Positions 24,490 to 33,161 of a DNA stretch of 58,146 bases are shown here, one piece after another. Each line of letters opens with the position of its first letter. The stretch's first letter is position 1. The notes under the pieces are model-generated. The model was not told where the DNA came from and ran no database searches. It was given only the letters and a program-made list of their open reading frames with translations. The stretch comes from Actinomycetes bacterium (GTDB taxonomy: Bacteria > Actinomycetota > Actinomycetes > Actinomycetales > Demequinaceae): positions 1 through 58,146 of the forward strand of contig JAEYOR010000024.1 in the NCBI GenBank assembly GCA_023411615.1. The letters run 5' to 3'. Position numbers and translations under genes: made by a program.

Positions 24490-26009
24490 TCGGCAGAACG
24501 CTTTCGGTGGTGTTGACGGGAGTGGCAGGTCACGTCATCGAGGTGGAAGCTCACCTCGCCGCATCCCTGCCCGCCTTCACCTTGGTGGGCCTGCCGGATA
24601 CGTCCCTCAACGAAGCACGCGACCGGGTTCGCGCCGCCGTGTCATCCTCCGGCCTTGCCTGGCCGCAGCGGCGCATCACGGTCAACCTATCCCCAGCGTC
24701 CTTACCAAAATCCGGTTCGGTCACTGACCTTGCCATCGCCGTATCCGTCCTTGCTGGCGCCGGCATGATCGAGGGCGGTGCCCCCGCGAGTGCCATTCAT
24801 TTGGGGGAGTTGGGCCTCGACGGTCAATTGAGGCCTGTGCGCGGCATCTTGCCCGCCGTGGCATCGGCTGTAAATGCGGGCCATTCACGAGTCGTCGTCC
24901 CGCGCGCCAACGAAAAAGAGGCCCGCCTCGTGCCGGGAGCACACGTCATCGCCGCCGAGACCTTGGCAGAGGTGGCATCGCTTTACGGCAATACCGATGC
25001 CCGTCCTGCGTCGAGACCGCGCCAGGCGGAGACAGTTGAGCCGCACCCAGCCATTTCCACGCCACCGCCCGACCTTGCGGATGTGCGCGGCCAACACGAG
25101 GCACGATGGGCCCTTGAAGTGGCCGCGGCAGGCGGGCATCACCTGTTGATGGTGGGCCCTCCCGGAGCGGGGAAGACGATGCTCGCCTCGCGGTTGCCCG
25201 GGATCCTTCCCGATCTCGCGCCCGCAGACGCTCTTGCCGCGACATCTATCCATTCGGTTGCAGGCACTCTCGATGCCGCACGCGGTCTACTAGCGCGGCC
25301 ACCGTTTGAGGCGCCACACCATTCGGCGTCAGCTGCGTCGATCGTGGGAGGGGGTGCACGGCTGGCGAGGCCCGGAGCCGTTTCTCGCGCGCATGCTGGC
25401 GTGCTTTTCCTTGACGAGGCTCCTGAGTTCCCGACGGCCGTCTTGCAGACATTGCGCCAGCCAATAGAGAGCGGCGAAATCGTGTTGCATCGGGCCTATG
25501 GCGCCACGCGATACCCGGCGCGTTTCCAACTTGTCCTTGCCGCCAACCCGTGCCCGTGCGGCAAGTTCTACGGCAGGGGAGAGGGGTGCAGCTGCACCGC
25601 TGTCCAGCGGCGGCGGTACTTCGGACGCCTCGGCGGGCCCTTACTCGACCGCATCGATCTCCATGTAGACCTGATGCCAGCTCGACGCGGGGCGGAGCCC
25701 GATGGCGAACCCTCTTCGGTGGTAGCGGCCCGTGTTCGCGAGGCACGCGATCGTGCCCACCGACGTTTCGCCGACGTGCCGTGGAGCACGACGGCAAACG
25801 CACCCTCAGCGTGGGTGCGCTCGGCGACTCCGGCAGACGCAGCGGCGATTGCGCTCGCGGCGCTTGATGCGGGCCGGCTTTCTGCACGGGGCGTGGACCG
25901 CGTCCTGCGCGTGGCGTGGACTCTCGCAGACCTTGCTGGCGGCGACCGTCCCGCCCCGTCCCATGTGAGCGCCGCCATGCTGCTCCGCGCGCGGGACGGT
26001 GGCGTGTGA
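24486..26009 (+). CDS. comM: YifB/ComM family Mg-chelatase-like AAA ATPase
   Basis: 507 residues, ATG overlapping yraN (ATGA). The N-terminal Lon-protease-like domain has LVGLPDTSLNEARDRVRAAV cut here, ITVNLSPASLPKSG and GELGLDGQLRPVRGILP. The AAA part has Walker A MVGPPGAGKTMLASRLPG (near residue 222), FEAPHHSASAASIVGGG, Walker B GVLFLDEAPEF, and the cysteine cluster NPCPCGKFYG/GCSCT. ComM is a hexameric helicase that promotes branch migration during natural transformation. With dprA next, it forms a DNA-processing unit. Confidence 0.95.
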   Translation: MIGRTLSVVLTGVAGHVIEVEAHLAASLPAFTLVGLPDTSLNEARDRVRAAVSSSGLAWPQRRITVNLSPASLPKSGSVTDLAIAVSVLAGAGMIEGGAPASAIHLGELGLDGQLRPVRGILPAVASAVNAGHSRVVVPRANEKEARLVPGAHVIAAETLAEVASLYGNTDARPASRPRQAETVEPHPAISTPPPDLADVRGQHEARWALEVAAAGGHHLLMVGPPGAGKTMLASRLPGILPDLAPADALAATSIHSVAGTLDAARGLLARPPFEAPHHSASAASIVGGGARLARPGAVSRAHAGVLFLDEAPEFPTAVLQTLRQPIESGEIVLHRAYGATRYPARFQLVLAANPCPCGKFYGRGEGCSCTAVQRRRYFGRLGGPLLDRIDLHVDLMPARRGAEPDGEPSSVVAARVREARDRAHRRFADVPWSTTANAPSAWVRSATPADAAAIALAALDAGRLSARGVDRVLRVAWTLADLAGGDRPAPSHVSAAMLLRARDGGV

Positions 26010-27196
26010 GCGAGAGCCAAAGGACAGCACTCATTGCGTGGAGCGCACTCGCTGAGCCTGGCGACATCGTGGCAGGCGCGGTTGTCGAACACCTCGGAGC
26101 TGCCGAGTCGCTCGAGTGGTTGAAAGGAGCCGTGAAACAGCCCGAGCGCGCAGTCCATGAGATTGCTCCCGCTCTCGATAGTCGCCACGTGCGCTTTCTC
26201 CTCACCGCGATCGACCGGTGGAGCAGGAGGTGGGAGTTGTGTGACGGCCCTCATGAGCGCCGCGCACAAACTGTGGGCGCGCGCGTCCTCGTGCGTGATG
26301 AGGACGGGTGGCCGCAGGCTTTCGACGGGCTCGGCACTCTCGCGCCTTTCGCCCTCTACGTGCGTGGTGAGGCCAATATCGATGAACTATGGGCGAGGTC
26401 TGGGGCGGTCGTCGGCTCCCGCGCGGCCACGTCCTACGGATCACACGTGGCAGCGGAGATTTCGCAGGTCGTCGCGGGAGCGGGTGGAACCGTCATCTCA
26501 GGAGGTGCGTACGGCATTGACATCGTCGCGCATCGAGCCGCGCTCGCCATGGGAGCGCCATCCATAGCCGTGATGGCGGGCGGGATTGACCGCCTTTACC
26601 CCACCGCACACGCGCCGACGCTGGCGGAACTCGCGCGTGACGGAGCGGTGGTGAGCGAGGTGCCGCCAGGGTTTGCACCCCACCGGTCTCGGTTCCTCAG
26701 CCGCAACCGGCTCATCGCGGCCGCCACCGCCACAATCGTCGTTGAGGCGGCAGCCCGCTCAGGGGCCTTGAGCACAGCGCGCCATGCGGCGGAGCTGCTG
26801 CGCCCCGTCGGTGCCGTGCCGGGGCCGCTGACGTCGGCGTCGTCGACGGGGTGCCACGATCTCATCCGTGACGGCGCCGCAGTCCTCATAGGTTGCGCCG
26901 CCGACGCGGTGGAACTCATGGTCTCGACTTCCGAATGGGCGCAGCAGCACCCAGCTCGTTCAGCGCAGTCCGTGGCCAACGATCCAGTGCTTGATTTCGC
27001 AGACCCGCACGAAAGAGCTGTTTTCGATGCGGCGTCGTCTCGCGCGTGCGACATCGACACTCTCGCCGGACGCACTGGTCTTGATCATCAGTCGACGCGC
27101 AGCGCAGCGGGCGCTCTCGCCGCTCGGGGCCTCATTGAGCCTTTTCAGGGCGGATGGCGAAAGGTGCCGATACGGTCGAAGAAGGGGAGAAAATAG
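26006..27196 (+). CDS. dprA: DNA processing protein DprA
   Basis: Loads RecA on incoming single-stranded DNA. GTG 26006 overlaps the comM stop (GTGTGA); 396 residues. An N-terminal helical region of about 100 residues precedes the Rossmann-like core: AVVGSRAATSYGSHVA, VISGGAYGIDIVAHRAAL, IAVMAGGIDRLYP, VSEVPPGFAPHRSRFLSRNRLI in part, and the late PGPLTSASSTGCHDLI. A C-terminal winged-helix-like region (CDIDTLAGRTGL) is present. Together with comM this suggests competence or at least recombination capacity; no other com genes are in the window. Confidence 0.95.
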   Translation: MSESQRTALIAWSALAEPGDIVAGAVVEHLGAAESLEWLKGAVKQPERAVHEIAPALDSRHVRFLLTAIDRWSRRWELCDGPHERRAQTVGARVLVRDEDGWPQAFDGLGTLAPFALYVRGEANIDELWARSGAVVGSRAATSYGSHVAAEISQVVAGAGGTVISGGAYGIDIVAHRAALAMGAPSIAVMAGGIDRLYPTAHAPTLAELARDGAVVSEVPPGFAPHRSRFLSRNRLIAAATATIVVEAAARSGALSTARHAAELLRPVGAVPGPLTSASSTGCHDLIRDGAAVLIGCAADAVELMVSTSEWAQQHPARSAQSVANDPVLDFADPHERAVFDAASSRACDIDTLAGRTGLDHQSTRSAAGALAARGLIEPFQGGWRKVPIRSKKGRK

Positions 27197-27284
27197 GGGA
27201 ATTCACGCATATGTCGTGTGGCTAATGTGACAAAAGTGATCAGCGGGGTTGCTTTGACTGCTGTGACGATGCCACAGTGGCCTC

Positions 27285-28184
27285 ATGTCGACGTCGCATG
27301 ATGTGCTTGAGCGATACGTGGCTGCCATGCGCCATGGTCGCGGCGCGTCTGAGCACACGGTGCGTGCCTACGTCGCCGACATTCGCGCTTTGGCGGACTT
27401 TCTTGAACTCGACGACGACGCGACGTGGGGTGATGTCACACTCACCGATCTGCGCGCATGGCTTGCCTCCCAAGCGGAAGCTGGCTTGAGTCGCTCCACT
27501 CTTGCGCGACGCGGGGCAGCGGTTCGAGCATTCTTTGCATGGGCCCATCGGGAAGGTTTGGCAGGGCACAACCCGGCGTTGCGCCTCGCATCAGCGCGGC
27601 CATCGCAGACGATTCCTAGCGCCCTTGCCGTAGACGAGGCACGCCTCCTCCTCGACACAGCGAAGACGCGTGCGGACAGTGAAGAGCCACTCGACATTCG
27701 CGACTGGGCAATCGCCGAATTGCTTTACGCGACTGGGATTCGCGTTGGCGAGCTGACAGGCATCGACATCGACGATGTCGACGTGGCCGAACGCACCCTG
27801 CGAGTCCTCGGCAAAGGAAACAAGGAGAGGGTTGTGCCCTTCGGACAACCCGCGATGAGCGCACTCGACGCGTGGCTCACCCGTGGGCGGCCGCGCATAA
27901 GCCCGGATTCAGCTGCCGTGTTTGTCGGTGCGCGCGGCAAGCGCGTCGATCAGCGCCAAGTGCGCTCGGTCATTCACGAGCTTGCCACTGCCGCGGGAGT
28001 CCCGGATCTCGCGCCCCACGGCTTGCGTCACTCGGCAGCGACCCACTTGCTCCAAGGCGGTTCGGACTTGCGATCAGTGCAAGAAGTGCTCGGCCACGCA
28101 TCACTCGCCACCACTCAGCGGTACACCCACGTCTCGGCAGATCGCTTGCGCTCCGCGTACGCGCTCGCACACCCGAGGGCATGA
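27285..28184 (+). CDS. xerC: Tyrosine recombinase XerC
   Basis: Resolves chromosome dimers at dif with XerD. 299 residues from ATG 27285, with CACAGT ending 6 nt upstream (leaderless type). A SAM-like core-binding domain comes first, HTVRAYVADIRALADFL. The catalytic domain has Arg in TGIRVGELTG, Lys in GKGNKERVVPFG, H-x-x-R in PHGLRHSAATHLL, His in LGHASLATTQRY and the Tyr of QRYTHVS. It is flanked by dprA and the sigma gene as in related genomes, so it is the housekeeping enzyme rather than a phage integrase. Confidence 0.93.
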   Translation: MSTSHDVLERYVAAMRHGRGASEHTVRAYVADIRALADFLELDDDATWGDVTLTDLRAWLASQAEAGLSRSTLARRGAAVRAFFAWAHREGLAGHNPALRLASARPSQTIPSALAVDEARLLLDTAKTRADSEEPLDIRDWAIAELLYATGIRVGELTGIDIDDVDVAERTLRVLGKGNKERVVPFGQPAMSALDAWLTRGRPRISPDSAAVFVGARGKRVDQRQVRSVIHELATAAGVPDLAPHGLRHSAATHLLQGGSDLRSVQEVLGHASLATTQRYTHVSADRLRSAYALAHPRA

Positions 28185-28196
28185 GGAGAGGAAGTC

Positions 28197-28997
28197 ATGT
28201 ATCTCGATGAACTAGACACGCCCGGAGTTGCACGGGACGCCCGCGTGTCAACTGACTGGCAGCTGTTCACCGACGGCGATGAGGCTCAGCGCCGTGAAGC
28301 GCGTGACCGGCTCATCACGCAGTACGCGCCTCTCGTCACCCACGTCGCTTCGCGCATGATTGGGCGTCTGCCAGAGTCCGTTGAGCTTGCAGACCTTGTC
28401 TCGTACGGAATGTTCGGGCTCATCGACGCGGTGGAGAAGTTCGAGATTGAGCGCGGATTCAAGTTCGAGACGTACGCATCGACACGCATTCGCGGCGCCA
28501 TCATTGACGAACTGCGCGCGGCTGACTGGGTTCCGCGCTCTGTTCGTTCCAAGGCGCGCGCAGTCGAGACAGCGCTCCGGGCCCTCGAGCAGCGCTTGCT
28601 CCGCCAGGTGACCGATGATGACGTCGCCCAAGAACTCGGTTGGGAGATCGCGGAGGTCCGGACGGTCCGGGCACAAGTGGCATTGAGCCACGTGGCCGCT
28701 CTCGATTCGCTCGGAACCGAGCCGGACGCCGGTGGCATTGAGGCGCTTGCTTCGCTTGCGGTGCCCGGAGTGTCGAGTTCTGTCGAGGTTCGCGAGACCC
28801 ACGCCCTTCTCGCCACCGCTGTCCAGGGAGTGCGTGACCGAGAGCAACAGGTGCTCCACCTCTATTACTACGAGAACCTCACGCTGGCGCAGATCGGCCA
28901 GGTGCTCGGCGTGACCGAGTCGCGCGTTTCGCAAATCCATTCGGCTGCCGTGAAGAAATTGCGCGAGAGCCTCATCAAGACGGGCGCTTTCGCCTGA
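28197..28997 (+). CDS. FliA/WhiG-type sigma factor
   Basis: 266 residues from ATG 28197, preceded by GAGGAGAGGAAG. Region 2: ITQYAPLVTHVASRMIGRLP, ELADLVSYGMFGLIDAVEKF and FKFETYASTRIRGAIIDELR; region 3: WVPRSVRSKARAVE; region 4: VRDREQQVLHLYYYENLT, then AQIGQVLGVTESRVSQIHS. This is the sigma-28 (FliA/WhiG) group. In Streptomyces whiG occupies this very place (between dprA/xerC and the M23 peptidase-rpsB) and starts sporulation; in motile relatives the orthologue controls flagellar genes. Which applies here cannot be told. It converges with the peptidase gene with a 2-nt gap. Confidence 0.93.
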   Translation: MYLDELDTPGVARDARVSTDWQLFTDGDEAQRREARDRLITQYAPLVTHVASRMIGRLPESVELADLVSYGMFGLIDAVEKFEIERGFKFETYASTRIRGAIIDELRAADWVPRSVRSKARAVETALRALEQRLLRQVTDDDVAQELGWEIAEVRTVRAQVALSHVAALDSLGTEPDAGGIEALASLAVPGVSSSVEVRETHALLATAVQGVRDREQQVLHLYYYENLTLAQIGQVLGVTESRVSQIHSAAVKKLRESLIKTGAFA

Positions 28998-28999
28998 CT

Positions 29000-29539
29000 C
29001 TACGAAAGCGGCAAGAGCACGATGTCGCCGAAGCCGGGTAGGCAGGTGAGCGGGTCGATGTAGTCGGCATGACGTCTCATGCCCCAATGCACGCACGTGT
29101 CAGGCCCGCAATGCCCGGGTGCTGAGGCGATCACACCCACAGGTGCCCCCTGCGCCATCACGTCACCCACCTTCAGGGTTGTCTCGACCGGCTCAAGGGA
29201 CGTACGGAGGCCGCCCGCATGCCGCAGTGTGATGACGGGCCGGTCAACGACAAAGCCGACAAACTCGATGGCGGCCTCTGCGGGGGCGACCACCTCGTCT
29301 CCCACATCGGCAGCCATGTCCACACCGCGATGCCCGGGTTTCCACGGTGCGAGGGGTATTCGTGCGAGCGCCACCACCCGAGCGTCGGGCACTGGCAGTA
29401 CGCACGGCGCTGCAGCGGAAGGCGACGCGTCCCGCACGCGGGGTGAGGCGTCGGCCGCGACAAACGATACGGCGGCCGCCACGAGTCCGACGCTGCCCGC
29501 CAGAAGTCGTCGCCGTACAGTCGCCGTGAAGAACACCAT
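29000..29539 (-). CDS. M23 family metallopeptidase (LytM-type peptidoglycan hydrolase), exported
   Basis: 179 residues from the ATG at 29539; a start at 29626 is possible but this one gives a proper signal peptide (basic RRR then LLAGSVGLVAAAVSFVA). The LytM core shows HRGVDMAADVGDEVVAP (metal His and Asp), ITLRHAGGLRTSLEP and the last block HCGPDTCVHWGMRR. It would cut peptide cross-links in peptidoglycan outside the membrane. It lies on the opposite strand between the sigma gene and rpsB, as in Streptomyces and relatives. No clear promoter was found. Confidence 0.88.
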   Translation of the reverse strand: MVFFTATVRRRLLAGSVGLVAAAVSFVAADASPRVRDASPSAAAPCVLPVPDARVVALARIPLAPWKPGHRGVDMAADVGDEVVAPAEAAIEFVGFVVDRPVITLRHAGGLRTSLEPVETTLKVGDVMAQGAPVGVIASAPGHCGPDTCVHWGMRRHADYIDPLTCLPGFGDIVLLPLS

Positions 29540-29660
29540 TGTCGGAGTCGACCACTCGACGAACGCGGCGGGTGCACGTCGGGACCAGCACAGGGGATGA
29601 GCAATAGATCCGAGGCGTGTGAACATCGACGTCGGGTGTGAACCGCATGAGCGGATCGGC

Positions 29661-29771
29661 TACGATAGTTCCGCACCCGTGTGAGCGGGTGACAACGCGT
29701 GCCATTCGCCCGTCTGCTCAGCAGGAGGGCGCCGGTGAAGCAATGGTCCGGGTTCACACCCGGTGCGGAAC
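29661..29771 (+). ncRNA. Structured rpsB leader, candidate r-protein regulatory RNA
   Basis: GTTCCGCACC (29668-29677) pairs perfectly with GGTGCGGAAC (29762-29771), and GTGTGA (29679-29684) with TCACAC (29754-29759). Inside, CGCCC-gt-CTGC pairs with GCAG-ga-GGGCG (about 29707-29731). An alternative hairpin CCGGG/CCCGG around TTCACAC (29748-29763) competes with the outer stem. A -10-like TACGAT is at 29661-29666. It lies about 110 nt before rpsB and looks like an autoregulatory leader; no named Rfam family is claimed. Confidence 0.5.
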
Positions 29772-29879
29772 CGCGTTGGCACTAGGGATGTGGACCACCC
29801 GGTCACCATCGTCAACCGAAAACTCAGGGAGTCTCCTCCCGCTCCTCAGCACGCATGCGTGCGGACAAGGACAATCGCC

Positions 29880-30950
29880 ATGGCAGTCGTGACCATGCGC
29901 CAGCTGCTTGACGCTGGTGTCCACTTCGGACACCAGACCAGCCGCTGGAACCCCAAGATGAAGCGCTTCATTCTCACGGAGCGCAACGGCAACTACATCA
30001 TCGACTTGCAGCAGTCGCTTGCCAAGATCGACGTCGCGTACGAGTTTGTGCGCGACACGGTCGCTCACGGCGGCACCGTGCTCTTTGTCGGCACCAAGCG
30101 CCAGGCGCAGTCGACCATCGCCGAGCAGGCCGCGCGCGTTGGCATGCCGTACATCAACGAGCGCTGGCTCGGTGGCATGCTCACCAACTTCCAGACGGTG
30201 AGCAAGCGTGTCTCACGCCTCAAGGAACTCGAAGAGATCGACTTCGACGACGTTGCCGGCTCGGGTCGCACCAAGAAGGAACTCCTTGGTCTGCGACGTG
30301 AGAAGGACAAGCTCGACAAGGTTCTCGGCGGCATCCGTGACATGGCGAAGACGCCCTCTGTCATCTGGATCGTCGACACCAACAAGGAACACCTCGCCGT
30401 TGACGAGGCGCGCAAGCTCGGCATCCCCGTCGTCGGCATCCTTGACTCGAACTGCGACCCGGATCACGTCTCGTACGGCATCCCGGGCAACGACGACGCG
30501 ATTCGCTCGGTGGGTCTGCTCACCCGCGTGATCGCCGACGCCGTCGCTGAAGGCATCAAGCAGCGCCACTCGGGCAAGAGCGTGGACGAGGCTGGCGCCG
30601 ACGCCGAGCCGCTGGCCGAGTGGGAGCAGGAGCTTCTCGACGGTGCAGAGGCTGCAACCGAGGCTCCCGCCGCCGAGGAGGCAGCTCCGGCCGCCGACGC
30701 TGAGGTTGCTCCCGTCGCCGAGGAGGCAGCTCCGGCCGCCGACGCTGAGGCCGACGAGAAGTCTGAGGCCGATGAGAAGCCTGCGGCCGACGAGAAGCCT
30801 GCGGCGAAGAAGCCTGTGGCGAAGAAGCCCGCCGCGAAGGCCGCAGCCGACACGGCTGAGACAGAGGAAAAGCCGGCCGCTACCAAGAAGGCCCCCGCCG
30901 CCAAGGCCGCAGCGAAAAAGCCTGCTGCCGCCAAGGCCGACGAGAAGTAA
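29880..30950 (+). CDS. rpsB: 30S ribosomal protein S2 with long Ala/Glu/Lys tail
   Basis: 356 residues from ATG 29880 (AAGGA upstream). The S2 fold, MRQLLDAGVHFGHQTSRWNP to the region of NDDAIRSVGLLTRVIADAV, takes about 265 residues. The remaining 85-90 residues are low-complexity: near-repeats of EEAAPAADAE, then DEKPAADEKPAAKKP, then histone-H1-like KKAPAAKAAAKKPAA. tsf follows 8 nt later, the universal pairing. A structured leader lies upstream. Confidence 0.97.
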   Translation: MAVVTMRQLLDAGVHFGHQTSRWNPKMKRFILTERNGNYIIDLQQSLAKIDVAYEFVRDTVAHGGTVLFVGTKRQAQSTIAEQAARVGMPYINERWLGGMLTNFQTVSKRVSRLKELEEIDFDDVAGSGRTKKELLGLRREKDKLDKVLGGIRDMAKTPSVIWIVDTNKEHLAVDEARKLGIPVVGILDSNCDPDHVSYGIPGNDDAIRSVGLLTRVIADAVAEGIKQRHSGKSVDEAGADAEPLAEWEQELLDGAEAATEAPAAEEAAPAADAEVAPVAEEAAPAADAEADEKSEADEKPAADEKPAAKKPVAKKPAAKAAADTAETEEKPAATKKAPAAKAAAKKPAAAKADEK

Positions 30951-30958
30951 GGACTGAC

Positions 30959-31798
30959 ATGGCGAACTACACCGTCGCTGACATCCAGGCGCTCCGCGAG
31001 CGCACCGGTGCCGGCATGCTGGACGTGAAGAAGGCTCTCGACGAGGCGGACGGCGACCTTGACAAGGCCGTGGACATCCTCCGCGTCAAGGGTCTCAAGG
31101 GCGTCACCAAGCGCGAAGGTCGCTCGGCTTCCGAGGGTCTCGTTGCATCGCACATCGCCGAGGGCGATGGCGGCCAGGTTGGCACGCTCATCGAGCTCAA
31201 CTCCGAGACGGACTTCGTCGCGAAGAACGACAAGTTCGTGAACCTCGCCAATGACGTGCTGCAAGCCGTCGTCGCCGCTGGTGCGGCCGACGTCGACGCT
31301 GCGCTCGGTGCGCCGCTCCAGGGCAAGACCGTCAAGGACATCATCGACGAGAATGCAGGCGTGCTTGGCGAGAAGATCGTCCTGCGCCGCGTTGCCCGTG
31401 TCGAGGCGCCGGTCGTGGTCGACTACCTCCACAAGACCAACAAGGACCTGCCCGCGCAGGTGGGCGTTCTCGTTGGTTCGGACGCAAAGGCGGCAGACGT
31501 CGCTCGCGATGTCGCCATGCACATCGCCGCGTACTCGCCGCTGTACCTCACTCGCGATGAGGTCCCGGCGGACGTCGTCGACAACGAGCGTCGAGTGGCC
31601 GAGGAGACCGCCCGCAACGAAGGCAAGCCCGACGCGGCGCTTCCCAAGATCGTTGAGGGCCGCATGAACGGCTTCTTCAAGGAGAATGTGCTGCCTGAGC
31701 AGGCGTTCGCCAAGGACCCGAAGACCACGGTCGGCAAGGTGGTCGAGGCCACCGGCGGCGAAGTTACGGCCTTCGCTCGCTTCCGTGTGGGAGCCTAA
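30959..31798 (+). CDS. tsf: Elongation factor Ts
   Basis: Nucleotide exchange factor for EF-Tu. 279 residues, normal length; AAGGA precedes ATG 30959. Signatures: VADIQALRERTGAGMLDVKK, the EGLVASHIAEG segment, IELNSETDFVAKNDKF and KIVEGRMNGFFKENVLPEQ. Co-transcribed with rpsB. Confidence 0.97.
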   Translation: MANYTVADIQALRERTGAGMLDVKKALDEADGDLDKAVDILRVKGLKGVTKREGRSASEGLVASHIAEGDGGQVGTLIELNSETDFVAKNDKFVNLANDVLQAVVAAGAADVDAALGAPLQGKTVKDIIDENAGVLGEKIVLRRVARVEAPVVVDYLHKTNKDLPAQVGVLVGSDAKAADVARDVAMHIAAYSPLYLTRDEVPADVVDNERRVAEETARNEGKPDAALPKIVEGRMNGFFKENVLPEQAFAKDPKTTVGKVVEATGGEVTAFARFRVGA

Positions 31799-31837
31799 GA
31801 CCCACAGCCTGTAGCCACGCGCCGCGAGGAGGACCTG

Positions 31838-32581
31838 ATGCCCGAAGAAGCAACCCATTCGGGCTCGGTGACTCCCGCGGCGCGTCGCGTTCTGCTCAAA
31901 CTCTCCGGCGAGATGTTCGGCGGCGGCTCCGTGGGTCTTGACCCTGACGTCGTCCGACGCATCGCTGGTGAGATTGGCGAAGCCGTCCAACAAGGCGTCC
32001 AAGTGGCCATCGTGGTGGGTGGAGGCAACTTCTTCCGGGGCGCCGAGCTGAGCCAGGCCGGTATGGAGCGTGCACGTGCCGACTACATGGGCATGCTCGG
32101 CACCGTGATGAACGCGCTCGCTTTACAGGACTTCCTCGAGCAGGCAGGCGTCGTGACGCGCGTGCAGACGGCGATCACGATGGGTCAGGTGGCGGAGCCG
32201 TACATTCCGTTGCGCGCGATTCGGCACCTCGAGAAGGGCCGCGTCGTCATCTTCGCCGCTGGTGCTGGAATGCCGTACTTCTCCACCGACACGGTCTCCG
32301 TCCAGCGTGCGCTTGAGACGGGCTGCACGGAAGTGCTCATGGGCAAGAACGGTGTGGACGCTGTCTATTCGGCTGACCCGCGCAAGGACCCGAACGCCGA
32401 GCGGCTTGAGGAAGTGACATACGCCGACGCTCTTGTGCGCCGTCTCCAGGTGATGGATCAGGCGGCGTTCTCGCTCGCAATGGACAACAAGGTGCCCATG
32501 GTGGTCTTCGGGCTTGACACACCTCGCAATGTGACGCGCGCGCTTGTGGGTGAGAGAATCGGGACGCGTGTGACCGCCTAG
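31838..32581 (+). CDS. pyrH: UMP kinase
   Basis: Phosphorylates UMP to UDP. 247 residues from ATG 31838 with GAGGAGG upstream. Amino-acid-kinase motifs: RVLLKLSGEMFGG, VAIVVGGGNFFRGAEL, RADYMGMLGTVMNALALQD and NGVDAVYSADPRKDPNAERL. Between tsf and frr as usual. Confidence 0.97.
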   Translation: MPEEATHSGSVTPAARRVLLKLSGEMFGGGSVGLDPDVVRRIAGEIGEAVQQGVQVAIVVGGGNFFRGAELSQAGMERARADYMGMLGTVMNALALQDFLEQAGVVTRVQTAITMGQVAEPYIPLRAIRHLEKGRVVIFAAGAGMPYFSTDTVSVQRALETGCTEVLMGKNGVDAVYSADPRKDPNAERLEEVTYADALVRRLQVMDQAAFSLAMDNKVPMVVFGLDTPRNVTRALVGERIGTRVTA

Positions 32582-32603
32582 GTCGCCGCACGAAGGGAAT
32601 GAC

Positions 32604-33161
32604 GTGATCGACGAGATCCTCCTCGAAGCCGAGGAGAACATGGACAACGCGCTCAACGTGGCGCGGGACAACCTCGCCTCCATCCGCACGGGTCAGGCGT
32701 CGACGGCGCTGTTCGCCAACATCGCGATTGAGTATTACGGTGCGCCGACTCCGCTGCAGCAGCTCGCTTCCATCTCCATTCCTGAGCCGCGCACTGTGGT
32801 GATCCAGCCCTATGACGCGAGCGCCAAGAAGGACATCGAGAAGGCACTTCGCACATCAGACCTCGGTGTCAACCCCACCGATGATGGCCAGGTCATCCGC
32901 ATCAACATGCCGGCAATGACGGAAGAGCGCCGTCGTGACTACGTGAAACTTGCCAAACAGCGTGCGGAAGAGTCGCGTGTGACAGTGCGCAACATGCGTC
33001 GCAAGGCCAAGGATGCGATCGATGCAGCGGTCAAGGCAGGCGACGTCGGCGAGGACGAGGGCTCGCGCGCGGAGAAGGAACTTGACGCGCTGACAAAGAA
33101 CCACGTCGACAAGATCGACGCCATGCTCGCTCGCAAGGAGAGCGAGCTTCTCGAGGTCTGA
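32604..33161 (+). CDS. frr: Ribosome recycling factor
   Basis: Splits the post-termination ribosome with EF-G. GTG 32604 follows GAAGGGAATGAC; 185 residues, normal. Signatures RTGQASTALFANIAIEYYG, PQQ-type QQLASISIPEPRTVVIQPYD and LTEERR-like MTEERRRDYVKLAKQRAEE. The TGA overlaps the cdsA ATG by one base. Confidence 0.97.
   Translation: MIDEILLEAEENMDNALNVARDNLASIRTGQASTALFANIAIEYYGAPTPLQQLASISIPEPRTVVIQPYDASAKKDIEKALRTSDLGVNPTDDGQVIRINMPAMTEERRRDYVKLAKQRAEESRVTVRNMRRKAKDAIDAAVKAGDVGEDEGSRAEKELDALTKNHVDKIDAMLARKESELLEV

Noticed and set aside
27285..28184. Phage integrase/mobile element
   Set aside because: The tyrosine recombinase is at the conserved xerC locus with native neighbours, no attachment repeats and no cargo.
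29669..29770. tRNA-like look of the rpsB leader (7-bp acceptor-like stem and a TTCACAC T-loop)
   Set aside because: The span of about 102 nt has no proper D-arm or anticodon arm and position 58 of the T-loop is not A. A structured mRNA leader fits better.
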